The notes beneath the pieces were generated by a model. The model saw nothing but the letters and a program-made list of their open reading frames with translations. It was not told the origin of the DNA and made no database searches. The position numbers were made by a program, and so were the translations under genes. A DNA stretch of 64,000 bases from Symbiodinium natans (taxonomy: Eukaryota; Sar; Dinophyceae; Suessiales; Symbiodiniaceae), in the NCBI GenBank assembly GCA_905221605.1, contig CAJNDS010002455.1, positions 1 through 64,000 of the forward strand, written 5' to 3'. Position 1 is the stretch's first letter. Each line of letters begins with the position of its first letter. Shown piece after piece: positions 24,301 to 36,300 of the stretch.

Positions 24301-27300
24301 AAACCCTAAACCCTCTGCTGGACCCTTGCTGCCCCATGCCCTTTGGAGGAAATCTCAACCGGAGACGTCTTTGGAGACTCGGCTGCCATGGATTGACGGC
24401 CAACCCGTACTCTGTTCTTGAATTCCCGGGTTCCCCTCCCCAAAGCTACACAAGATCGGTTTGGGGTTTAGGGTTTAGGGTTTAGGGTTTAGGGTTTAGG
24501 GTTTAGGGTTTAGGGTTTAGGGTTTAGGGTTTAGGGTTTAGGGTTTAGGGTTTAGGGCGAAGGGTTTAGCGTTGGGTTTAGTTCCATAAACCCCTTATAC
24601 CCTAAACCCAAACACCCCCTGGACCCATAACCCGCGCCCCTCCACTTGCCCTTTGAAGAAGCCTGGCCTGGTCCAGTCGGCCCTCTCATGAACAACTTTA
24701 TTTAGGGTTTGGGGTTTGGGGTTTAGGGTTTAGGGTTTAGGGTTTAGGGTTCTGGGTTTAGGGTCCCTTATGAAACCCTAAGCCCGAAACCCTGAACCCT
24801 AAACCCCCGCAAACACGAAACGATACCGGGCTTTTCTTCTCCTAGGATGCTGGGCCAACGTACTGACAAGCTCTGCAGCTGCCACCCGCCTCAACACCCG
24901 CAGGTTTCTGACACCCCTCAAACCCCTAAACACCGAAACCAGCCTAAGCCCTAAGCCCTCAGCCCTAAACCCTAAACCCTAAACCCTAAACCCTAAACCC
25001 TAAACCCTAAACCCTAAACCCTAAACCCTACAAGTAGGTAAGGAGCCCAGCTTGTCTTCCCAGGTGAGCTTGCACTCTTGGGTCTGGTGCTGCGACGGGC
25101 TGTGAGCGGCTGAGCATGAGGACTCCAATTAGGGCTTAGGGTTTAGGGTTTAGGGTTAAGGGTTTAGGGTTTAGGGCTTAGGTTTTAGAGTTTAGGGCTT
25201 AGGTTTTAGGGTTTAGGGTTTAGGTTTTAGGGTTTAGGGTTTAGGTAGGCCTAAACCAAAAAACCCTAGAACCCCAAAACTTTCGGGCGCACTGGAGTTT
25301 CAGGGCTGTAGGGGTTTTTGTTCTAGGCTGCTTGGAGGGTGGATTCTGGCTTTGGAGCGTTGGGCTCCAGGAGGGTCTGGGGTTTGGGGTGCAGGGTTTA
25401 GGGATTTAGGGTGTAGGGTTTGGGGGTTTGGGGATTTAGGGTTTAGGAATTTAGGGTTTAGGGATTCAGGTTTAGGGTTTAGGGTTTAGGGCGTTGAGTC
25501 AGGGGGGAAGCCCACAAATAGATCCCGCCCATCTTCTACCAAGGCCATCATCACCTGCGCACGAAGAAGCCCTGAACTCTCAACCCTAAACCCTAATCCC
25601 TAAACCCTAAACCCTAAACCCAGAATCTTAAGCTTAAACCCTCCAGGGTTGGGGGGGGGGGGGGGGCTGCAGGCCAGTGGGGCCATTCCTATTATTGTTA
25701 CTAGTTTGTTTGTTTCGGGGGAGCGGAATCCTCATAACAGAGTTGAGCTTTGTTCAAAAGGCATGTCTCGCTGAACAGCATAAACCGGATCCAGGGTTTG
25801 CGGGGCCGCCATAGCAGCATGAAGGCTGTCATCTGGACGCCGTTTTTAATTATGTGACCAGTCAAGAATGGTGGTTCTCTATAGTCCCCTTTTTTAGATC
25901 CCTACATAGTACGGCCCAAGTTCGTCATCAGCGGCAAGCTTTCCTTGGGCTGATGACAGCGGGACGTTAAGAGAGAAGCCTTCATTACTTGGAGGCTCAC
26001 GGGTACTTGCAACCTTAATTATAAGTCTACTTGTAACCTACTTAAGGGACTTAGGGAGCTTTTAAGTACAGTAACTGTGGTATTAAAAAAACCCTAAACC
26101 CGAAACCGTAAACCCTAACCCCTAAATCCTAAACCCTAAACCCTAAAACCCTAAACCCTAACTAAGCCTAATTGGGGGGTACGCGTGCGTAGATCATGAC
26201 CTGGGCATCCTCGGCTGCCGAGATGCAGTGCTGACAGAGAGGCGGTGCAAAGTGCACTGGCCGCACTTAGGGTTGAGGGGTTGAGGGTTGAGGGTTTAGG
26301 GTTTAGGGTTTAGGGTTTAGGGTTTAGGGTTTAGGGTTTAGGGTTTAGGGTTTAGGGGCACAAACGCGCGTTCAGCTCAGACAGGAGGGTGGCTCGAAGG
26401 CTCGCTTACTTCTCTGAGAGGAGCTTTCTCTGAGAGGCGCACTCACGCAGGGACAGACGCTTGCAGAATGTCGCTTTCCCAGACGGCTTGCATGCTTGTC
26501 AGTAGTGGATGGGATGGACCAGGGGAAGTTCCGGGCACATGTCGCTCAGACCAAGGAACTCGAAAAAACCTGGCGTCCGCAGTTTTAGGGTTTGGGGGTT
26601 TAGGGTTTAGGGTTTAGGTCACTGCTCCTGTGTCATCGTGCACGGTGTCGGGGAGCTCTACCTGGTGACTGACTCTGATTTGCTCAATCAGAGCAATGCC
26701 AACCTCAGCATGATCGGCGTGTCTGACGGCACCTTGTTAGAATCTTGTTAGACTAAAAAAAATTTCCCCCTCCAAAAGCCTATTCTAATTCTTCAAGCCC
26801 CCTAAATGATTTGGTTTCTTCCCCCCGCGACTCGCCGAGTAGAGCTGTCGCTGCGAAAGCCAGGAACAGTTCGGTTATCTAGGCGCATTCGAGTTCTTAT
26901 CCCCTCCTGAATGTATGCGGATGTTATCTAGGAGATTTTGTCAAAGGGCTTCATGCGTTCTAGCCGGGGTTATCAGCACTACCCTACACCCCCAAACCCC
27001 TGAGCCCCTTCAACCCCTCAAACCCCTCAAACCCTTAACCCCTAGATCCCTAAACCACTAAACCCCTAAACCCTAAACCACTAAACCCCTGAACCCCTGA
27101 ACCTCTCAACCCCTCAACCCCTAAACCCTAAACCCTAAACCCTAAACCCTAAACCCTAAACCCTACTGTAAACCCCTTAACCCTACACCCCAAGGCCACC
27201 GTGGCCGCCATCACATACTGCACCTGTCTCGAGATGCCGAAGAAGGCTCGCCTCGGTCTTTTGGATTCTTCGGGTTTAGGTTTAGGGTTTAGGATTTAGG

Positions 27301-30300
27301 GTTTAGGGTTTGGGGTTCAGGGTTTAGGGTTTAGGGTTCAGGGCTTAAGACTCTTAGGTTTGGGGGTTTAGAACTCTTAGGCTGTGGAGGCTTAGAGTCT
27401 AGATGTGTCGTAGGCTGACTCGACCCAATCCGCTTGCTCGCATCGTAATAATGTTCCCACGCCAGCAACCATCAACCCTAAACCCTAAACCCTAAACATT
27501 GTCATCTAGGCTTCCATAGACCCTAAATCCTAAACCGCTTCTTCTTACCCACATGCCCGAGCACTCATGCCTTTTGTCGGCGTCAGTCTGGGTTTTGGGT
27601 GCTGCGGGGCATGAAGTGGTTATGCTTGAATCCTTCAGAGGTTGCATAGCATTTAGGTTCCCTAAAAACTTAACCCTTAACCCTCAACCCCATTAATTTT
27701 TGTGGTTGCTTCTGTCTCCTTCAAGCTTACTGCTTGGCAACACGGTGTTCTTTTTGTTGGCTTAGGGTCACCCCTAATTTCTGTTTAGGGTTTAGGGTTT
27801 AGGGTTTAGGGTTTGGGGTTCAGGATTCAGGGTTTAGGGTTTAGGGTCCGCAACCCACGGCGTACAAACTGGGGCTTTAGGCGTTACCATCCTAGAGCCC
27901 CCAGCTACGCTGAGCAACCCGGAATGCGACTAAACCCAGTTACACCCTAGACCCTAAACCCTAAACCCTAAACCCTAAATGCCCGAATCCGTATATCCCT
28001 CAATCTCTATAGGATCCAGGCTCCGGATAGGTTTTCGCACTAACGACAAGGCCCCCGGTCCAACCGCAGTCCACCCCCCTAAGAACTCTAAGCCCCTAAT
28101 TTCTGTTTAGGGTTTAGGGTTTAGGGTTTAGGGTTTAGGGTTTAGGGTTTAGGGTTTAGGGTCCCCTGAAGACGCCGCCAACTCCAAAGCTCAACCATGC
28201 GCAGGCCTTTGTGAAAGCCCTGGATCGGCACCCCGAGGACAGCCCGCTGTCTGACTTGCCGAGAGGTGGGTTTAGGGTTTAGGGTTTAGGGCTTAGGGTT
28301 TAGGGTTTAGGGTTTAGGGTTTAGGGTTTAGGGTTTAGGGTTTAGGGTTTAGTTCTGTCAACTGTTAACCCTGAATGCAAGCGTTGGACAGCATCAGTCT
28401 TTGGAGGAGTTGGCATTCCTCGAGGGAGATGCCGAAACAGGTGACACGCAGCCTAGACGACAAGTCAATGGCCAATCTCTTCTACAGGGGTCGGAATAAT
28501 TACTAATAGTATTCCCTTATGGCCCCTGTGTAAAAATTCTAGAAGAACCCCCTCAAAAAACAACAAAAAAACAACTATTCTGATTATTATTATTAAGCTC
28601 ACTTTCTTCAACACTGCCAGCGGCCTGTGGCCATTGTGGCTGTTGACCACCCACTTCAAGGCAGCATTGGCACTTGCCTCACTAGCTTGTCAAACAAGTG
28701 AGCGGCTTAACTCACGTTGGCAGCCAAGGTACTATTATTACTATTTTTTATATTATTCTTACGATTATTATTACTACGATTATTACTACGATTATTACTA
28801 CTTTTATTATTGACATTATTATTAATATTATTGTTATTATTATTGTTATCATTATTATCATTTTTAATATATTCTTATTATTACTACTATTAGTCTGAGG
28901 GTCAATCGACATGGAGCCGCCCTGGGGGGGGGGGGGGGGGGGGGGCACCATCTCGAAGGTGGCGGATGCGCTGGCATTCACTTGCAAGGAAGAGCGGAAT
29001 CATCGGCAGTTCGACAAAAACATCTACCGCGACCATGACTCAAACCCCTGCTAAAGCCTACAAGCCCTAAACACCCTAAAAGCCTGGCAAACCCTTCAAA
29101 CCCTCTAAGCCCTACAATCCCTCTACGATGGACCTCCAGAGCTGCATCTTCGGGAACCGTCTTTCAGCTCTGGGAGCATTATGGGCGCTGTGACTGGGCT
29201 GTTCAGTCGGAGAGCTTCAGTTGTGGCCCAATTTTTAAGGTACGAAACCCATGGCAGCCCAGTGGTACCCTTTACCCTTTTTTGGTTATGAGTTCCCTTG
29301 TAGAAAAACCAACCAAAAAAAGGGTGCCCTTATTATAATGTGGTTACTGGCTAAACCAAGTGGATCCGGAAATGCCTGAAGCTTCGAGAGCCCCAATAAA
29401 CTAACAAAGATCATTAAAGATATGCTACGGGGGTAGCGGGTACTATCTTTACCATGGTCTGCTGGGTTCAGGGGAATACAGGACTGGGAGACCTAAGTCC
29501 TTAGCAATAATTAGTATCCTTGCATAACAACATGTTAGATACCAAAAGGCAGTAAGCAGGCCCCGATACTCGCCTTACCCCACATCTGTCATCCGCAAGG
29601 CCCTAAGACTCAAACCTCCTAACCCTGACAAAATTCTAAACCCAAACGCTCTGGAACACCAAACCCTAGACCCCCAGACCCTAAACCCCAAACCCAAAAG
29701 CTCTGGAGCACCAGACCCTACACCCCTAAACCCTAAACCCTAAACCCTAAACCCTCAAGCACCAACCGATCTTGGAAGGAGATCGAACACTTCGAACAGC
29801 CGTGGCCTCGAGCGCTTCAGGGGTTTCAAGGGTTTCGGTGCTTGGAGGGTTTAGGGTTTAGGGTTTAGGGTTTAGGGTTTAGGGTTTAGGGCTCAGGGTT
29901 CAGGGTTTAGTTTATGGCTTCACCCTAACCCCGACCCGCTCCAAAAAGACCTCGAGCTGCTTAAACCCTAAGCCCTAGGCCCTAGACCCGAGACCCTAAG
30001 TTCGGATCGGGGGCTGGCGGCAGCCGACCGGGTGGAGAGGCTTTGTGTTGCTCTTCTCGCACAAAGTGCCCAGGTAATTTTTCGACTTGCCGCATCTTGA
30101 TGGCCTTCTCTTACGGGTTCTTAGTAGGGTTTAGGGTGCAGGGTGTAGGGTTTAGGGTTTAGGTTGATAGAGCCTCTTCATGGAATGTGTGGGTACCGAG
30201 TTCACTCATTGCATGCTAAGAACCAGCAAGTGTAGTTCCGAGGGGCGAAATAGACACTCGGAGTGTGGTGACAAGATGCCTGGGTCATTGGTGCCCAGAA

Positions 30301-33300
30301 TCATCTCACAACCGTGAAACGAGGTTCTTAAGCAAATTAGTAGTAAACCCAATTCTTCTGAAGGGGAATATAGGGATTGTTGTGTTTTCTTAGTTTTTTT
30401 TCAGGGTTCTTAAGCAAATTAGTGTAAACCAAGGCCTTCTATTTAGGGTTTAGGGTTTAGGGTTTAGGGTTTAGGGTTTAGGGTGCCTCTAGACCCATTC
30501 ATCAACTGGGAGGCTGACCAGGCTCCATGGCGCCGCGGTGGCGAAAGAGATGGGCACCTGGCCCTTTCTCACGAAGGCGCCCAAGGGTTTAGGGTTCAGG
30601 GTTCAGGGTTTAGGGTTTAGGGTTTAGGGTTTGGGGGTTCTGGGGGTGGTTTGGGATTTCTGTTGCAGGGTCGGGTTAAGGCATTCTGGGGCTTTAAGGT
30701 TTGAGGGCCCTAAACCGCAAGCCCTAAACCCCAAGCCCACCCTAAACCCTAAACCCTAGACCCCAAGAAGTCTTCAACCCCGAACCTGAGCCGCATGCCC
30801 AAGCTTTACTTGGGTACCCATTTCGAGCATGTGAATTCTGCATGCGCGTGAGTTCCTGGACTCTCCTCTTGTACTTCTGCTTTGCAGTCAGAGGGTCAGA
30901 GTTTAGAGTTTAGGGTTTCGGGTTTAGGGTTTAGGCTTACATCAAGCTTAAAGTCCAAAGGCCAAAACTGCGCCCGATTCCTTTCGGCGCTTTGGCTATG
31001 GCCCCCTCCCCACTGCAACGTCAGCAAAACCGTTGGGAGATGAGTGAATGCATGAAGAAGAAGCATGAAATGAACAGATGTTGCATTGCACTTAGAAAAA
31101 GACATTTGGGGCTGAGCTCCTTCACAGACCACTTCTCTGTTCTTCTATATTGCAAGTGATATTCCTCACAGTTTTGGATACCAAATTTAGGTCAACCCTT
31201 AACTTAGTATTGCTAGCACAGTCGGCCTTGGGAATAACTGGGAAACCTTGAACCTCTTTGGGCAAGATACCCTCGCTTGACTTGCTATATGCGCCACGCC
31301 CTCTACTACACGGGGTACCAATTTTCACTACCTCCGTCCCCTAAACCCTAAACCCTCAACCCTAAACCCTCAACCCTAAACCCTAAACCCTAAACCCTAA
31401 ACCCTAAGAAACTCAACCTTTACCTTCTTTGGGTACTCGAAATCCCCCTGACGACGAACTCTGAATCGGGAAACTGATTACAGGGCCCCAGAATTTCCTC
31501 TAGTCCTCAACCCTAAACCATAAACCCTAAATCCTAAAAAGTCCCTTACGACGAACCAGCGAGTTGAAAGGACCTGAAGGAACCGGTAACCAGGATGGTA
31601 GGTGAGTATACCCTTTCGACCCTAGGACAGGCCACCATGTTTAGTTGATTATGAGAACCCTAAACCCTCAACCCTAAACCCCAAACCCCAAACCCTAAAC
31701 CCTAAACCCTAAACCCTAAACCCTAAACCCTAAACCCTAAACCCTAAACCCTGAGCCCATCCCGTACTTGAAACCCATGGCAGGCCACGGAACGCCTGCT
31801 CCACGATGGCACGTTCAGTCAGGGGTTCAGGGCTACAACGGCCCCAAAGTTCAGGGTTAGGGTTTAGGCTTTAGGGTTTACGGTTTAGGGTTTGAAACAA
31901 GCCCTAAACCCCTACCAGGTAGGTTCTTGGGAGATTTCATATTTTCCCTTATCGCGTTTAAGATATTCAGGAATATTTTTCAGAGGCTGTTAAGGGCCGT
32001 ACAGTAAACTCCAGAAAGTTGGAACATGGTCTACGGATGAGTAGAGCTGGGATTCCCTTTGGCATGCCTTTTGTCCAAGAGGATAAGGATGAAACACAAA
32101 GCCCTAAACCCTAAGCCCTAAGTGCAAGACCATGACTCCTTGGTGAACCTCAAAGGGGTTCCGTTGCTGAAGTTTACAGGGTAAGGCCCAGACGAAGAAC
32201 AGATCGATAAGAACAAAAGAAGTAAAAGCTCCTCTCCTCTCAGAAATTCCCTAAACCCTAAGACCTAAACCCTAAACGTCATCTATCATAAGCACCCCGC
32301 AGTTTCCACGTGAGGGGTCAGGGCTTCGGGCTTAGAGTCGTTTCTTTTTATATGGGGCGGTGCAAAGATGGTTTAGGACTCCCCTGCACTTCATCCATAT
32401 CCCCTGAACCCTAAACCCTAGACCCTAATTCCGTTACTCTTGAGCGTGTACTCGTAGGGCGGCTCAGGCCCGTGGGGGTCAGGCTTTGGGGTGTCTTGGG
32501 GCGGTTGTAGTCTTCCTAAACCCTAAACCCTAAACCCTACACCCTAAACCCTAAACCCTCCTTGTTCAGCCGCCCCGAAACCTAGAGGCCTAGAGGCCAG
32601 AGGAGGAGGTTGGATAGTTCAGATAGTGTCGGAGCCCCCGGAACTCCTAGGGGGAAGTTCTATGGTCCCTTATGGTCTTGGACATTTCGGTTTTAGGGTT
32701 TAGAGTTTAGGGGTCTAGGGTTTAGGGTGGGTCTCTGCACAACTCGCTTCAGACATGACGGTGACCGCGGATTTGACCAGACACATCTCCAGTATGAGCT
32801 GGCACACGTCCTCCCTGGACGACTTCAAACACCGGCTTCGCGAGCTCTGCCGCCTCGTTTCAATGTTGAACCACGAGCCGGCGAACTCAGCAAACGAGAC
32901 CTCGCCGAAAATGAACGCCGGCCAGCAGGTATCTCCCAAAATCCCGGGCGTTCTCATGCCAGACGAGCTGAAACCCCAAACCCTAAACCCTAAACCCTAA
33001 ACCCTAAACCCTAAACCCCACTATGCCCTGCATCCGAGGCTCTACTACGTGAACCTCCACGCCTCCCGCGAGAGCGGCTTGGGGGCAGCTGTTGTGTACT
33101 TATAACCATCTTAGGGCACTTAAGGGGGTTGTACTTGTAACTGTACTTATAACCCTATTAGGGCACTTAAGGGGCTTATAAATGGGTTGTGAGTACAGTT
33201 CTCATTGGTTAATAAGTACCATGAACCTCCAAGCATCTGTTGGCTTGGAGGTCGCGGCTCTTTGATTGAGGCGGTCTCAAGACATACCCTCCTCATTGGG

Positions 33301-36300
33301 ATTCCGGGGGGTTAGGGTTTAGGGTGTGGGGTTTAGGGGTTGGGGTTTAGGGTTTAAGGTGTGGGGTGTAGGGTTTAGGGTTTAGGGTTAATTTTAGAGT
33401 TTAGGGTTTCTATGTGTGACCCGACTTGCTGGTGGTTGGTCTTAAGTTATCAAGATTGGGAATCCTAAGGCTTAAAAAACTCAGGGGTTTAGGGGGTGCA
33501 CTCTAAAGCTTGCGGGGCCCAGATAACCCATGCCCATGTAATATACCTTCGTTCATCTTATTGTCCCCAATCTTTGTCATAGTGAGGTAACATTTTACAT
33601 CTTTAAGGGTACTTAAACTCAATAAGCAATAGAATTTTAGACATTTGATACTACAGAAATTTACACATTTAATACTGTCCCAACCATGAACTAGTAATCG
33701 AGTTTTTTTGTATTTTCCTGCTAGAAAAAGGGATGTTGGGCTCACTGGGAAGAGGCTTGCGCTTAGGTTTCGGGTTTAGGGTTTCGGGTTTAGGGTCTAG
33801 GGTTTAGGGAGTGAAGGGTTTCGGGTTTAGGGTCTAGGGATTGTAGGGTTGATAAGGTTTTCATGCGACACGTGGGAATTGAACGCCCGATGAACCTGAA
33901 GCATAGGACATGTTTTGTTGTTCTCATGAGATGAGTTGACACATGGCCCCACACCCTTTTCCATCGCCCGCTATGGAACCAACTAGCTTTCAGGAATGTA
34001 GGGTTTGGGGATGAATATTTGGCTTTGGTCACTTCTCTACATGATGCTCCCTTTACTTTTTGGGCACCCTTAATAAGAGGGACCGCCTTATAAGAGCAAT
34101 CCCAACAGGCACCCTGAAACATTGAGCCCTGAACCTCGTCGGCGCCGCCACGAAAGCCTGAGGCACTCCGGTGGGTCAGTGGACCAGCCGGGATGGCGTT
34201 GAGATTCCGACGGACATGGCCTTCCTGGTCGTCTCAGGCTCGGGTCAGGCTTTAGGGCGCAGGGCTTACCCTAAAGCCAAGAGTCTAGGGGTCGGAATAG
34301 TTACGAATCGTATTCTTTGAGGGTCCCTATGTAATTATACCATAATAAGCCCCCCAAACCCTATTCGAATTATTCAGGCCTCTATGGTAAACCCTGTAAA
34401 CCCTGAAGCCCTTGAACCCCAAACCCTTGGAGCTGGGGGTCAACAGCCCGCAGGGTTTAAAAGGTTTGGCTTGCAGGCTTGGGTTTGGGGTATGGGGTTT
34501 AGGGCTCAGGGTTCAGGGTTTAGGGTATAGGCTTTAGGGCTTAGGGTTGAGGGTTTAGGGCTTAGTGCTTAGGGCTTCGGGGTATGGGGGTATTGGGGGT
34601 ATTGGGGGTATTGGGGGTATTGGGGGTGTTGGGGTTTGGGGGTCAGGGTTTAGGAGATGCTTCCTACCGACGCTTCCTAGGTTGTGGGGAGTTCAAGTGA
34701 CTTCAGGGTTGTGGCGGTTATTTAGGGTTTATATTTGGGGTTAAGGGGTTTAGGGCATGGGGTTGCTGAGTAGGTACCGCACTGCCGATGCTCGAAAAAA
34801 CCTCGTACCTTCAGCCTTTCCGGCATCCCCAAACCCGAACTTTCGGATTTAGGATTTTCGGGTTTAGGCTTGGAGGCATGATTGCAGAAGTCGAGGAGCA
34901 CAAAAGCCGAGTCGTTTTTGGGCATAAGGGGTGATAGGGCTTCGCCTTCAAAGCCCGAAACAAGACCTAACCCTAAACCCTAAACCCTAAACCCTAAACC
35001 CTAAACCCTAAACCCTAAACCCTAAACCCTAAACCCCTGAACCTGAGGGTTGAATCAGGGTCTGGGGGCCCTAAACCCAAACCAGCCGCAGGAGAGATCT
35101 ACGTGTCTGAAAACAGCGGCCGGCGCATGCTCATGGCAGAAGGCAGCTGCTTCGGCACCTCCGGTCCTGATTCAGGAGGCTTAGGGTTTAGGGTTTAGGG
35201 TTTAGGGTTCGGGGGTTTAGGGTTTAGGGTTTCGGGTTTCGGGTTTCGGGTTTCGGGTTTCGTGGGTTTCGGGTTTCTTGGGCTTAGGGTTTGTGGGTAT
35301 AGGGTTTCTGGGCTTTGGGGCTTAGAGAGATTACAGGGCTTATAGGGTTGTTAGAGGGTTTTTAGCATTTCAGGGGTTTCTAGGCTTTATAAGGTGGTGG
35401 GGTTTAGGGGTTGCGGTGGTCTTGGGCAGTCAAAAGCAGGGCGTGGGGGTTAAGCACATTCCACATGTATATACATACATATATGTATAAATAAATATAT
35501 ATATATATAACACATATATATATATATACATATATGCTCATCCACACATTTGGCCTCGGGAAGGCTGGTTTTGGGAGGGGGGGGACTCCAGACTCCAGAT
35601 TTCCAGAAAAATCTGGAGTACCCCCAGACTCCAGATTTCCAGATTTCTAGAAAAAATCTGGAGTACCGGGACCCTGGACTCCAGATTCTGGAGTCTGTAA
35701 TCTGGAGTCTGGGGCCCCGAATACTCCAGATTCTTTCTGGAAATCTGGAGTCTGGACTGGGGCCCCGGATACTCCAGATTTTTTCTGGAAATCTGGAGTC
35801 TGGAGTCCAGGGCCCCGGTACTCCAGATATTTTCTGGAAATCTGGAGTCTGGAGTCCGGGGCCCCGGTACTCCAGATTTTTTCTGGAAATCTGGAGTCTG
35901 GAGTCCGGGGCCCCGGCGGCTCCAGATTTTTCTGGAAGTCTGGAGTCCGGGGCCCGGGTACTCCATATGCACGTTGAGGGATTGCGGTTTAGTGCTTATT
36001 GTTTAGGGTTTTTAGGGTTTAGTGTTTAGGGTTCAGAGTTTAGTGTTTAGAGTCTAGTGTTTAGGTTTTGGTTCCAAAGGTTTAGGGTTTACGTTTTAGG
36101 GTTTAGGGTTAAGCGACTTGGATAATGTCTAAAACCCCAAACCTTATGATGATGAAGCTTTGAAACCCCTGAAGGACTGAAACCCATATGTTTTTTGGTT
36201 TGGTGTCTAGGGTTTAGTGTTTAGGGTGTAGGGTTCAGGTTTTGTTGTTTCGGGTCTAGGGTTTAGTGTCTAGTGTTTAGGGTTTAGTGTGTAGTTTCAG

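Larger units (their letters stand above)
24188..24374. repeat. Tandem duplication of intron end plus exon
   Basis: CTGCTGGACCCTTG... begins at 24188 and again at 24315 (127-bp offset); the 60-bp copies differ at three bases. Spacer is CCCTAAA-type array only. Confidence 0.9.

Noticed and set aside
35538-36029. Overlapping 144- and 159-codon frames on opposite strands
   Set aside because: Both come from the self-complementary minisatellite at 35578-35960.
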